Source of the DNA: Asanoa hainanensis
GTDB taxonomy: Bacteria; Actinomycetota; Actinomycetes; Mycobacteriales; Micromonosporaceae
Length of the DNA stretch: 64,000 bases
NCBI RefSeq assembly: GCF_900188485.1
Contig: NZ_FZPH01000001.1
Coordinates: 310,001 to 374,000, forward strand
Reading direction: 5' to 3'
The position numbers were made by a program, and so were the translations under genes. Numbering within the stretch: the stretch's first letter is position 1; every line of letters starts with the position of its first letter. Positions 32,866 through 42,800 of the stretch are shown here, in pieces. Below the pieces are notes generated by a model. It ran no database searches. It saw only the letters and a program-made list of their open reading frames with translations, and was not told the DNA's origin.

Positions 32866-33411
32866 TCAGTGCGCCACGTAACCCAGCTCCACGACCCGCC
32901 GGGCCGACTCCGCGTAGGCGGCCGGGTCCGTCGGGGCGAACGTGGCCAGGCCGTCGACGTAGCGGTTGAACATGCAGAACGCGGCCGCGATCAGCACGGT
33001 GTCGTGGATCTCGACGTCGGTGGCGCCCGCCGCCCGGGCCGCGTCGACGAGCACCTCGGTCACCGCCTTGCCGTCGGCGCGCACCGCGGCCGCGATCGCC
33101 AGCAGGGCGCGCAGCTTCGCCGAGATCGGCGCCGTCTCCGGGTGGGCGCGCACCTGCTCGACGAGGATCATGCCGGGCTCGAGCTGCGCCGCCGCGAACG
33201 CAGCGTGCGAGTCACGGCAGAACGCGCAGTCGTTGAGCGCGGACACGTGCGAGGCGATGAGCTCCCGCTCGCCACGCGAGAGCGAGTTGGGCGCCACCAG
33301 CAGCGCCTCGGCGAGGGCCGACAGCGGCCCGCCCGTCTCCGGCCGGTAGCGCATCAGCCCCACGATGCCGGGCGACTCGTGCTCGTCGAACCCCAGGTCG
33401 ATATGTGCCAT
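32866..33411 (-). CDS. Carboxymuconolactone decarboxylase/AhpD-like peroxidase-related protein
   Basis: 181 residues from ATG 33411, chosen because the family usually begins at this point (MAHIDLGFDEHESPGIVGL); a GTG at 33429 with GGAG close by is an alternative. The AhpD redox motif is C-x-x-C-x-x-x-H in LNDCAFCRDSHAAFA, preceded by LSRGERELIASHVSALN. Members are thiol peroxidase-like proteins with AhpD fold. It is divergent from anmK with 85 bp between starts. Confidence 0.88.
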   Translation of the reverse strand: MAHIDLGFDEHESPGIVGLMRYRPETGGPLSALAEALLVAPNSLSRGERELIASHVSALNDCAFCRDSHAAFAAAQLEPGMILVEQVRAHPETAPISAKLRALLAIAAAVRADGKAVTEVLVDAARAAGATDVEIHDTVLIAAAFCMFNRYVDGLATFAPTDPAAYAESARRVVELGYVAH

Positions 33412-33496
33412 GAGCGCGAAGCCTGCCACGCTCCGGCGCGGCCGTCAGCCCCGTGACCGATTGACGGGCACCACCGCCGGGGAACAGGGTGGGGCG

Positions 33497-34630
33497 ATGC
33501 GCGTACTCGGCCTGAGCTCCGGCACCTCGCACGACGGCATCGACGCGGCACTGGTGTCCTTCACCCGGACACCCGACGGCGACGAGCTGCGGGCGCGGTT
33601 GCTGCACCACGCCACCACGCCGTACGAGCCGAAGCTGCGCTCCGCGATCCGCAAGGCGCTGCCGCCCGGGAAGGTCGGGCTCGGCGCCGTCTGCGCGCTC
33701 GACACCCGGCTCGGTCAGGCGTTCGCCGGCGCCGCGACCGCCGTGCTGGACGCGGCCGGCCCGGCCGACCTGGTCTGCTCGCACGGGCAGACCATCTTCC
33801 ACGCCGCCACCGACGGGACGCTCCAGCTCGGCCAGCCCGCCTGGATCGCGGAGCGCACCGGGCTGCCGGTCGTCGCCGACGTGCGGGTGCGCGACGTCGC
33901 GGCCGGCGGGCAGGGCGCGCCGTTCGTGCCCGTGCTCGACCTGATGCTGCTCGCCGGGCGCGAGGGCCGGTGGGGCGCGGTCAACCTCGGCGGGATCGCC
34001 AACCTCACCGTGGCGGTGCCGGGCGAGGTGACGGCGTACGACACCGGGCCCGGCAACGCCCTGATCGACGCCGCCGCCCTCGCGGTGACCGGTGAGCCCT
34101 ACGACCGTGGCGGTGCGCTGGCCGCCACCGGCACCGTGCGGTCCGAGCTGCTGGACCGGCTGCTGGTCGAGCCCTACTACGCACGGACGCCGCCGAAGTC
34201 GACGGGCAAGGAGCTGTTCTCGGCGGCCTACCTGGACGGTGCGGGCGGCTACCCGCCGGCCGACCTGCTGGCCACGCTGACCGAGCTGACGGCGGCCACG
34301 GTCGCCGCCGAGCTGCGCCGGCACCGGCTCGACCACGTGCTGCTCTCCGGCGGTGGCGTGCACAACCGCACGCTGCTCGACCGGCTCGCCGCCCGCGCGC
34401 CCAAAACCACCGTGCACCGCTCCGAGGAGCTCGGGCTGCCGGCCGACGCGAAGGAGGCCGTGCTGTTCGCCCTCGTCGGCTGGCTGACCTGGCACGGTCT
34501 CCCCGGTGCGGTGCCGTCCGCGACGGGTGCGCGCGGGCCGCGGGTGGCCGGATCGATCACGCCCGGCGCGCAGCCGTTGCAGCTTCCGCACCCGATGGAG
34601 AACATGCCGAAACGGCTGGAAATGCAGTGA
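33497..34630 (+). CDS. anmK: Anhydro-N-acetylmuramic acid kinase
   Basis: 377 residues from ATG 33497. AnmK signatures: VLGLSSGTSHDGIDAALV at the N terminus (phosphate loop), CSHGQTIFH, LQLGQPAWIAERTGLPVVADVRVRDVAAGGQGAP, NLGGIANLT, DTGPGNALIDA, STGKELFS and LLSGGGVHNRTL. The enzyme hydrolyses and phosphorylates 1,6-anhydroMurNAc to MurNAc-6-phosphate in cell-wall recycling. It is a monocistronic gene here and ends at a strong hairpin. Length matches the family. Confidence 0.95.
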   Translation: MRVLGLSSGTSHDGIDAALVSFTRTPDGDELRARLLHHATTPYEPKLRSAIRKALPPGKVGLGAVCALDTRLGQAFAGAATAVLDAAGPADLVCSHGQTIFHAATDGTLQLGQPAWIAERTGLPVVADVRVRDVAAGGQGAPFVPVLDLMLLAGREGRWGAVNLGGIANLTVAVPGEVTAYDTGPGNALIDAAALAVTGEPYDRGGALAATGTVRSELLDRLLVEPYYARTPPKSTGKELFSAAYLDGAGGYPPADLLATLTELTAATVAAELRRHRLDHVLLSGGGVHNRTLLDRLAARAPKTTVHRSEELGLPADAKEAVLFALVGWLTWHGLPGAVPSATGARGPRVAGSITPGAQPLQLPHPMENMPKRLEMQ

Positions 34631-34658
34631 CCGGGTACGGGCCGAAGCCCGTACCCGG
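34631..34658. terminator. Bidirectional hairpin terminator after anmK
   Basis: A perfect 12-bp stem (CCGGGTACGGGC at 34631-34642 with 34647-34658) closed by a CGAA tetraloop. It begins directly at the anmK stop and sits 14 bp from the convergent 1323-residue gene, so it can serve both. Confidence 0.85.
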
Positions 34659-34672
34659 TCAGCTGAAAGAGA

Positions 34673-37600
34673 TCAGTAGGTGCGCACGCGCACGTTGCGG
34701 ATCTCGATCAGGTCGTTGGTGCCGTGGTTCTGCAGACCGATGAAGCCACTGACGAACTGCCGCAGGTCGGTCGGGGGGTCACCCGCCCGCGACGAGTTCT
34801 TGCCCGGCGTGTTGTCGAACTCGTTGATCACCACGCCGTTGCGGATCATCGTGTAGTGCTGGCCGACCACGCGGATCTCGTAGTCGTTCCAGACACCCTT
34901 GGGGGTGGGCCCGGCCTGCGACAGGTTGTTCGGGTCGAAGTTGTAGACCGAGCCGGTCTTCTGCACCTCGCCCGTCTCGCCGTCGTAGATCTGGATCTCG
35001 TGGCCGCAGAAGATCGCGACCCAGGCCTGGGACGACCGCGCCGAACCGACCGTGCCACAGGTGCCCGGCGGGCGTTGCTCCAGCGGGGTACGCGGGTCCG
35101 GGAATCGGACGAACACGCCACCGTTGGCCCGTACGTTGTCGGGTGAGACGTCCTTGAACTGGATCTTGATCGAGTAGTCCGCGAACTCCTGGTCCGCGTA
35201 CCACAGCATGCCCAGGCCGCCGCTGCTGCGGATCGAGCCGTCCGGCCGCAGGCCGAACGAGCCACCGGGTGCCTGCCGCCAGCCGGCCAGCGAGTACGCC
35301 GTGCCGTTGAACAGCGTCTGGTAGCCGTTGGTGGCACCGATCGGCGACTGGGTGCCGGTCCGCCGCAGCGTGTTGGCCTCCTGGTTGTCGACGACGTGGG
35401 CCGCCGTGAGCTCCGCGATCACCGTTTCCAGGTGGTCGGCGAAGGAACCACGGTTGGGCCAGGTCGTCTCGTCGTCGATCAGGTCGTTGATCGTGCAGCC
35501 GCCGCCGACCTGCCGGTTGGCGACACCGCTGTCGGTCTCCAGGAAGTAGACCGTCGGACGGGCGTCGGCCGCGACACACCCGGCGGTGACCGGGATGCTC
35601 GACTCGACGACCTCACCGTCGGCGTACGTCACCTTGAGCTTGGCGGTGAAGGTGCCGTAGCGCTTGTAGGTGTGCTTCGGGTGCGGCGCCGTGGAGCCCT
35701 TGGTGCCGTCACCGAAGTCCCAGTCCCAGGCGACGCCACCGACCCTGTTGCTGGAGAAGTCGATGGTGCGCGGCGTGCTCGGGGTCGCCGAGATCGCCGT
35801 GGCCAGACCCGGGTTCGGGGTCGCCTGGCCACCGGTGTAGGTGATCCGGATCAGCTTCTGGTTGCTGTGCAGGCTGAAGAAGCCGCCGGCGTAGTCGAGC
35901 ATGTAGAGCGCGCCGTCCGGGCCGAACTTGGCGTCCATCCAGGACTGGAGCTGGGTCTGCCCGTTGGTGCCGCCCGGGATGATCCGCCGCAGGTCCTCGG
36001 CGAAGGCCGGTGCGCCGGCCTGTGCCGCCGTGTCCGGGTTGACCGTGACGGCCACGCGGTTGTTGGCGTTGGACTGGTCACCGATGAACCACTTGTTGTC
36101 CCAGTACGCCGGCCAGGCCACGCCGCTGTTCACGTCGACGTTCGCGAGGTGGTAGGTCGGACCGTCCATGATGGCCTGACCGCCGCCGCTGAGGTACGGC
36201 TGGGTGTAGGTGGTCTCGGACTGCACGTAGGTCGGCAGGCCGCTGCCGTCGGTCCGCTTCGGGAAGACCGGTCCACCGCCCTGGGGCGAGTACCAGATCA
36301 TGTTGTTGCGGATCGGCGGGAGGTTGACCAGACCGGTGTTGCGGGGCGACTCGTTCTTCGGGTTGTCGCAGTCGTACCACCCGGTGAGCTGGGTCGCGTC
36401 GGTCGTGCTGCGGTCACGGTACGGCTGCCGGTTGCCCATGCAGTACGGCCAGCCGTGGTTGCCGGCCTGGGTGATGACGGTCGCCGTCTCGTACTTGGCC
36501 GGGCCGAGCTCCGGGCTGGGAGCGCCGGCGTCCGGGCCGACCCACGCGGCGGTGAGCCAGTCGTTGACCGGGTCCCAGGCGATCCGGGCGATGTTGCGCA
36601 CGCCCATCACGTAGATCTCCGGACGGGCCTTCCCGCCACCGCCCTCGAGGCCGGTGAACAGGTTGCCGTCGGGGATGGTGTACGTACCGTCGGCCTCCGG
36701 GTGGATCCGGATGATCTTGCCGTTGAGGTCGTTGGTGTTACCTGCGGTGCGGCGCGCGTCCTGGAAGGAGGTGCCCGCGAACTCCTGCGTCCAGTTGTTG
36801 CCGGAGTAGCCGTCGGAGCCACCGGACGAGTTGCTGTCACCGGAGCCGATGAACAGGTTGCCCGACTCGTCGAAGGTCATGCCGCCACCGGCGTGGCAGC
36901 AGCTGTGGATCTGGGTGTCCCAGTGCAGCAGGTCCTTGCGGGTGCCCTGGTCGATGGTCTGCGCGGCCTTGTCGTAGGTGAACCGCGAGACCGTCCGCTG
37001 GCCGATCCGCTTCTCGCGGTCGATCGACTCGTGCGGCATCCAGTAGACGTAGACCCAGCCGTTCTCGGCGAACTTCGGGTCGAGCGTGATGCCGACCAGA
37101 CCCTCTTCGTTCTTGACGAGCTCGCTGCCGCTGCCCCGGTTGCCCATCACCTTGAGCGTGGTGAGGAGCTTGACCGCCTTGGTACGCGGGTCCCAGGAGT
37201 GGATCGTGCCGCAGCCGAGGCCGACGTTGGGGTTGTTCCAGTCGACGATCGGGCCCGACGGGCAGGCCGCCTTGCCGATGTAGAACACGGTGCCGTCCGG
37301 CGCGATGGTCAGGCCGTGCGGCTCACCGATCTGGTCGAGCTGGCCGGGCTGGTTCGCCGCGGTCAGCCGCTCGACCTTGTAGTTCGCCGCGATGGTCGCC
37401 TGGCAGTCACCGCGCACGAGGCCGGTGGTCCACTTGATCGCGCCGAGCAGGTGGCCGAGGAACCTGGTGTCGGTGGTGTAGCTGGCGTCGGTGCGGCCCA
37501 TCCCGGTGTAGAAGGAGCGGCCGCCGTCGTAGTCGCGGCACCAGGAGATCGGGTGGAACGCGCCGTTGCCGGACAGGCCGGCGTTGTACGTGTTCTCCTG

Positions 37601-38644
37601 CACCTGGGCGATGGTGTGCACGGTCCCGGTCGGGTTCGGGTCCCAGTTGATCCACTGGTCCGAGCGGGTCCAGGTCAGCGGCAGGCCGTCGTTGGCCGGG
37701 TGCTGGCGGTCGGTCAGGCTGACCGTCGCCTGTTGCACGTTGGCTTCCGGCGGCGGGCCTGCGTCCGGGCCGATCAGGAACAGCTCGGCGAGCTGGATGA
37801 TCGGCTCACCGCTGTTGGCCGAGACGTCCAGCCGGTAGTACTGGTAGGCGGTGGTGTTCGTGAACGTGTACTGCTTGGTCAGGAACCGCTGGTCGAACGT
37901 CTGACCGGTGCGGGTGTCCAGGTCGGTCCAGGCCTGGCCGTCGTTGGAGCCCTGCAGCTTCCAGTCCCGCGGGTCGCGGCCCTGGAAGTCGTTGGCCGAG
38001 GTGAGCGCGTACCGGTTGATCACCGTCGGGGCGGCGAGCTTGCCCTGCGCCCAGCCGGTGCGGGCGAAGGTCAGCCACTTGGTGCCGGTGCGGCCGTCAA
38101 AGAGCTGGGCCACACCCTCGTTCGGGGTGTTCTGGGCACTGGCCGCCGACTCGACGACCTTCTCGGCGTTCGGCAGGCTCGGCGCCGGCCGGCTGCCGAC
38201 CAGCCCGGTGAACCACTCCGAGGCCGGCTGCGCGCGGACCGCGTCGTGGACGCCGACGAAGCCGCCGCCACCCTTGACGTACGCCTGGAAGGCCGCCTCC
38301 TGCGCGTCGTCGAGCGTGACGCCGTTGGCGGACAGGAAGACGACGCCGCGGTACTTGGCGAGGTTGTCCTTGTTGAAGTCGGCCGGGTTGCTGGACACCC
38401 GGACGGTGAAGCCGTTCTCGTTGCCGAGCTTGCGCACGGCGGCGACCGCCTTGGTGACCGGGTCGTCCTGCTGCTCGACCGGGCCGTGGAAGACGAGCAC
38501 GTTGACCGCGTTGGCGCCCCAGGTCGGTGCCGCTGCCGCGGCGGCCGGTGGGGATCCCGGTCCCGTCATGATGCCGAGCGTGAGCACGGCCGCCGAGGCC
38601 AGCGCTATCGCGCGGCGCAATCTCGGCCGCTGTCGATGGGCCAT
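34673..38644 (-). CDS. Large secreted ThuA / F5-8C / glucose-sorbosone dehydrogenase / PKD / DUF1080 protein
   Basis: 1323 residues from ATG 38644 (GAAGGAG 6 nt upstream); signal peptide about 1-38. A ThuA domain (about 45-385, VNVLVFHGPVEQQDD) is interrupted by an F5/8 type C domain (about 140-265, GRTGTKWLTF..GWAQGKL). A glucose/sorbosone dehydrogenase-type propeller follows (about 390-900; CCHAGGGMTFDESGNLFIGSGD), then a PKD domain (WDWDFGDGTKGSTAPHPKHTY), a 65-residue linker domain and a DUF1080 concanavalin-like domain. DUF1080 proteins are 3-keto-glycoside hydrolases in known cases. The protein may oxidise and cleave extracellular saccharides. The start lies 38 bp after the multicopper oxidase stop. 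Confidence 0.9.
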   Translation of the reverse strand: MAHRQRPRLRRAIALASAAVLTLGIMTGPGSPPAAAAAAPTWGANAVNVLVFHGPVEQQDDPVTKAVAAVRKLGNENGFTVRVSSNPADFNKDNLAKYRGVVFLSANGVTLDDAQEAAFQAYVKGGGGFVGVHDAVRAQPASEWFTGLVGSRPAPSLPNAEKVVESAASAQNTPNEGVAQLFDGRTGTKWLTFARTGWAQGKLAAPTVINRYALTSANDFQGRDPRDWKLQGSNDGQAWTDLDTRTGQTFDQRFLTKQYTFTNTTAYQYYRLDVSANSGEPIIQLAELFLIGPDAGPPPEANVQQATVSLTDRQHPANDGLPLTWTRSDQWINWDPNPTGTVHTIAQVQENTYNAGLSGNGAFHPISWCRDYDGGRSFYTGMGRTDASYTTDTRFLGHLLGAIKWTTGLVRGDCQATIAANYKVERLTAANQPGQLDQIGEPHGLTIAPDGTVFYIGKAACPSGPIVDWNNPNVGLGCGTIHSWDPRTKAVKLLTTLKVMGNRGSGSELVKNEEGLVGITLDPKFAENGWVYVYWMPHESIDREKRIGQRTVSRFTYDKAAQTIDQGTRKDLLHWDTQIHSCCHAGGGMTFDESGNLFIGSGDSNSSGGSDGYSGNNWTQEFAGTSFQDARRTAGNTNDLNGKIIRIHPEADGTYTIPDGNLFTGLEGGGGKARPEIYVMGVRNIARIAWDPVNDWLTAAWVGPDAGAPSPELGPAKYETATVITQAGNHGWPYCMGNRQPYRDRSTTDATQLTGWYDCDNPKNESPRNTGLVNLPPIRNNMIWYSPQGGGPVFPKRTDGSGLPTYVQSETTYTQPYLSGGGQAIMDGPTYHLANVDVNSGVAWPAYWDNKWFIGDQSNANNRVAVTVNPDTAAQAGAPAFAEDLRRIIPGGTNGQTQLQSWMDAKFGPDGALYMLDYAGGFFSLHSNQKLIRITYTGGQATPNPGLATAISATPSTPRTIDFSSNRVGGVAWDWDFGDGTKGSTAPHPKHTYKRYGTFTAKLKVTYADGEVVESSIPVTAGCVAADARPTVYFLETDSGVANRQVGGGCTINDLIDDETTWPNRGSFADHLETVIAELTAAHVVDNQEANTLRRTGTQSPIGATNGYQTLFNGTAYSLAGWRQAPGGSFGLRPDGSIRSSGGLGMLWYADQEFADYSIKIQFKDVSPDNVRANGGVFVRFPDPRTPLEQRPPGTCGTVGSARSSQAWVAIFCGHEIQIYDGETGEVQKTGSVYNFDPNNLSQAGPTPKGVWNDYEIRVVGQHYTMIRNGVVINEFDNTPGKNSSRAGDPPTDLRQFVSGFIGLQNHGTNDLIEIRNVRVRTY

Positions 38645-38682
38645 TCCTGCTCCTTCGTGAGGCTCCCGGAATCCTGTGGTCA

Positions 38683-39876
38683 TCACGTCCCGCTCCCCTG
38701 GTGACCGGCGTGCGCGGCCGGGGCACCCGCCGCCGACACCGGCGCGTGGTCGGCGCTGTGCGGTGCGAGGGTGCCGTCGGGGTTGAGGACGTGCAGCATC
38801 GTGGCCATGCCCTGGTCGGAGTGGAACTGCATGTGGCAGTGCAGCATCCAGTTGCCCGCGCCGACCGAGTCACCGGCGACGACCTGCACCCCGAACGAGT
38901 CGCCGGGGCCGAGCGTCTTGTTGTCGATGACCGGCACCGAGTCGACCAGCGCCTTGTTGGTGCCGTCGAGCATCCCGGTGCGGGTGTCCGCCCAGGAGTG
39001 CCCGTGCAGGTGGAAGGTGTGCATGTCGTTGCCCATGCCGACCACCAGGAACTCGACCCGCTCGCCCTTCTTCGCGATCAGGCAGGTCGGGCCGGGCACC
39101 GGGTTGACCGGGTCACAGGTGTCGGTCGCGGCACCCCGGCGCAGGTTGATCGACTGCAGGTCGCCGAAGACGGTCACGTACGTCCGGTCGGGGCGCACGT
39201 CGCCCTGCCGCCGCACCACCAGCCCACCGAAGAGGCCCGAGCTCAGCCCCCGCGTGCCGTGGGAGGTGCCGACCATGTGGTCGTGGTACCACCAGTAGCC
39301 GGCCGTGCCCTGCGCTCCCGTGCTGGGGTTGCGGGGCTTGGCGAACCAGATGTACGTGCGCTGGCCGCCCGGCGGCACCCACGAGTCCGTGTGGATGGTG
39401 CCGTCGGAGGTCGGCGTGTACTTGACGCCGTGGGTGTGCAGCGAGACGCCGAGCGGCAGGTTGGGGTCCTGCCGCAGCGCCGCGAGCGTCGCCTCGGGCA
39501 CCTGGTTGTGCAACGTGATCGCGAGGCACTCCCCCTCGATCATCTCGATCAGCGGTCCCGGGTACGAGGCCGTCTCCGGGGTCAGGCCGTAGCCCAGCCG
39601 GATCTGGGTGCCCTCCTTGGGCAGCTCGACCGCGTACAGCTGGATCCGCCGGTCGGGTTGGATGCAGCCGTCGGGGCGGTCCCCCGGCGCGAGGGCCGCC
39701 AGGGCGGCCTTCTCGGCGGAGATCGCTGCCGGTGCCGCCGCGGGTGCCCCCGGCCCGGCGGCCTGTTGGCCGCCGAACCGGAGGACCCCAGCACCGACCA
39801 GCGTCACGGCGAGGATCGCGATGGCCCACATGCGCGGACCACCGACGTGCCCGAAGCGCGTGGTTTCGTTGTCCAC
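38683..39876 (-). CDS. Membrane-anchored two-domain multicopper oxidase
   Basis: 397 residues with an uncleaved-looking N-terminal anchor (about 17-37) followed by a low-complexity Ala/Pro linker. All four copper motifs of small multicopper oxidases are present: SLHTHGV, YWWYHDHMVG, HTFHLHGHSW and HCHMQFHSDQGM. The last two build the type 1 and trinuclear centres. The two-domain size fits small laccases or nitrite-reductase-like enzymes. The final 25 residues are rich in Ala and His. It sits between two DUF1080 proteins in one operon (15 and 38 bp gaps), suggesting it removes electrons from their oxidation reactions; that is inference. Confidence 0.9.
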   Translation of the reverse strand: MDNETTRFGHVGGPRMWAIAILAVTLVGAGVLRFGGQQAAGPGAPAAAPAAISAEKAALAALAPGDRPDGCIQPDRRIQLYAVELPKEGTQIRLGYGLTPETASYPGPLIEMIEGECLAITLHNQVPEATLAALRQDPNLPLGVSLHTHGVKYTPTSDGTIHTDSWVPPGGQRTYIWFAKPRNPSTGAQGTAGYWWYHDHMVGTSHGTRGLSSGLFGGLVVRRQGDVRPDRTYVTVFGDLQSINLRRGAATDTCDPVNPVPGPTCLIAKKGERVEFLVVGMGNDMHTFHLHGHSWADTRTGMLDGTNKALVDSVPVIDNKTLGPGDSFGVQVVAGDSVGAGNWMLHCHMQFHSDQGMATMLHVLNPDGTLAPHSADHAPVSAAGAPAAHAGHQGSGT

Positions 39877-39891
39877 TGGTCTGTCCTTTGC

Positions 39892-42800
39892 TTACGGGGT
39901 CAGCGGAGCGATCCGGATGTTGCGGAAGCTGACCGTGTCCGCGGCGCTGTGGTTCTGGAGGCCGATGTAGCCCTCCGCGTTCTGGCGCCCGTCGGTGCCC
40001 GGGTCGTCGGCGCGCGGCGGGTTGAACAGCTGGCCAGGACCGTTGGTGAACTGGTTGATCAGCTTGCCGTTGCGGAAGATCGAGTAGTGCTGGCCGACGA
40101 CCCGGATCTCGTAGTCGTTCCAGGTGCCCTTGGCCGTCACTCCCGCGTCGGCCAGGTTGACCTGGTCGAACCCGTACACCGAGCCGCTCTTGTACTGGTC
40201 GCCCGTGGGGCTGTCGAAGATCTGCAGCTCGTGCCCGTACTTGATGGCCACCCACTCCGGCCGCGGCTCCTGCGGGTGCTGGTGCACCTGCGGGAAGCGC
40301 ACGAAGACGCCGCTGTTGGCCCGGCCGGTGCCCGGAGCGTCGTCCCGCCACTGGAGCTTGATCGAGAAGTCGCCGTACGTGCGGACCGGGAACCAGAGCA
40401 TGCCCAGGCCGTCGACCGGCTTGCTGGTGATCGAGCCGTCGGCGTTGCGGCGGAAGCCACCGGCGCCGACCTGCTCCCAGAGCTTGAACGAGGCGGCCTT
40501 GGTGTCCAGCAGCGGCGCGTAGCCCTGCACCGCCTCGGACTTGCCCACATTGGACTCACGGGCCTCGCGGACGAGACCGTTGCGGTCCCGCAGCGGGATC
40601 AGCGAGCGCTGGTGCCAGCGGTCGGCGAGCGCCGTGACGTGGTCGACGAACTCCGCGGTGCTGGCCCACGGGGACTCGTCGAGCACCAGGTCGTTGATGC
40701 TGCAGCCACCCTCGACGACGCGGTTCGCGACGCCCGAGTTGTGGGTGCCCATCCAGACCGTGGTGCGGTTGTCGGCGACCCGGCAGCTCGGCGGCGGCGG
40801 ACCGCTCTCCACCACGACGAACGTGGCGGACGCCGTGCTGGACACGTTGCCGGCCCGGTCGGTGGCCCGGTAGGTGAAGGTGTGCGTGCCCGGGGTGTTG
40901 ATGGTGACCGGCCCGGTGTAGACCAGGTAGCCACCACCGTTGACCGCGTACTCCGTGCGCAGCACACCACTGCCGGCGTCGCTCGACGTGAGGGTCACCG
41001 TCGCGCTGCCGACGTACGCCCAGCCACTGTTCATCTGGCCGGTGATGGCGGCGTTGACGGTCGGCGGCGTGGTGTCGGCGGTCGCCGAGACGACCCGGAA
41101 CTGCACGCTGCCCGGCGTCGACGTGTTGCCGGCCCGGTCGGTCGCCCGGTAGCTGACCGTGTGGCTGCCCGGCTGGTTGACGCTGACCGGCGCGGTGTAG
41201 GCCGCGTACGGTGCGCCGTCCAGCGAGTACTCCACGGTGGCCACGCCCGAGTCCGTGTCGCTCGCGGTCACGGTGACGGTCGCCGCACCCACGTACGCGC
41301 CGGTGTTGTCCCGGTTGCCGGCCACGGTCGCGTTCGCCGTGGGCGCGGTCTGGTCCGGGTTCGGCGCGTCGACGACGGCGAACTGCACGCTGCCCGGCGT
41401 CGAGGTGTTGCCGGCCTCGTCGGTGGCCCGGAACGTGACGGTGTGCGCACCGGTCGCGGTGACGGTGACCGGTGCCGTGTACGGCGCGTAGGCGCCGCCG
41501 TCGACCGCGTACTCCACGGTGTCCACACCGGACTCCGTGTCGGTGGCGGTGACGGTGACCGTGGCGCTGCCCACGTACGCACCCTGCTCGTTCTGGTCTC
41601 CGGCGACCGCGGCGGTCACGGTCGGCGCGGTGGTGTCCCCGCCGGACGCGTCGGCGACGGTGAACTCCACCGTCTCCGGTGCCGAGGTGTTGCCGGCCTC
41701 GTCGGTGGCGCGGGCGCTCAGCGTGTGCGCACCCGGCTGGGTCACGGCGACCGGCGCGGTGTAGGCCGCGTAAGGAGCACCGTCGAGTGAGTACTCGACC
41801 GTGGCCACGCCGGAGCCCGCGTCGGTGGCGGCGACGGTGACCGTCGCGGTGCCGACGTACGCCCCGTCGCCGTTCTGCTCGCCCGCGACCGTGGCGGTCA
41901 CCTCGGGCGCGGTGTTGTCCGGGTCCGGCGCGTCGACGACCGCGAAGGCGACCGACTGCGCGCTGGACGTGTTGCCGGCCTCGTCCGTCGCCCGGAACTG
42001 CAGCGTGTGCTGCCCGACGGTGTTGACGGTGACCGGCGCGGTGTAGGCGGCGAAGGCGCCGCCGTCCAGCGAGTACTCGACCGAGGCGACCCCGGACTCG
42101 GTGTCGGTGGCGGTCACCGTAACGGTGGCGGAGCCGACGTACGCGCCGTTCTCGTCCTGGTCACCGTCGACCGCCGCGGTCACCGTGGGTGCCGTGGTGT
42201 CCGGGTCGGACGGTGCGACGACGGTGAACTGGCTGGTCCCGATGGCCGAGGTGTTGCCGGCCACGTCGGTCGCCCGGTAGCGCACCGTGTGCGCGCCGGG
42301 GCTGTTGACCGTGACCGGCGCGGAGTAGGTGCCGAACGGGCCGCTGTCGAGCGCGTACTCGACGCGGGCCACGCCGGAGCCGGCGTCGGTCGCGTCGACC
42401 GTGACGGTCGCCGCGCCGATGTAGTTGCCGTCGCCGTCGCGGTCGCCGGCGACCTGCGCGCTCACCTCGGGCGCCGTGGTGTCTCCGCCGTTGCCGGTGA
42501 CCACCAGCAGGCCGGTCATCTGGCCGTGGCCGGGAATCGCGCAGAAGTAGCGGTAGGTGCCCGGGGTCAGGTTCACCTCGACGGTGTGCCGGCCGCCGCT
42601 GCCGTCGGACGGGTCCGCCATGATGTTGACGTTGACGTCGCTGTTGTAGCGCGGGTCACCGGTGTCGAAGGTCAGCGTGTGCTGCATCCCGGTGGTGTTG
42701 CCGGTCGCCGCGCTGTTCTCGAAGACGATGGTGGTCGGTCCGGCGGTCGCGGTGGTGGGCACCGAGGCGTACGCCTGGAAGCTGTCCGCTGCCGTCCAGG

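Noticed and set aside
35396-38704. Open frame of 1102 codons on the plus strand
   Set aside because: It is antisense to the 1323-residue protein, has Arg/Val/Asp-rich composition without any domain, and arises from third-position GC bias.
38701-41790. Open frame of 1029 codons on the plus strand
   Set aside because: Antisense to the multicopper oxidase and repeat protein genes; its apparent internal repeats (RGVAGLVG and similar) mirror the Ig-repeat DNA.
40800-42480. Regular repeats considered as a CRISPR-like array
   Set aside because: The repeats are 279-282 bp long, in frame and encode Ig-like domains; no short direct repeats with unique spacers.
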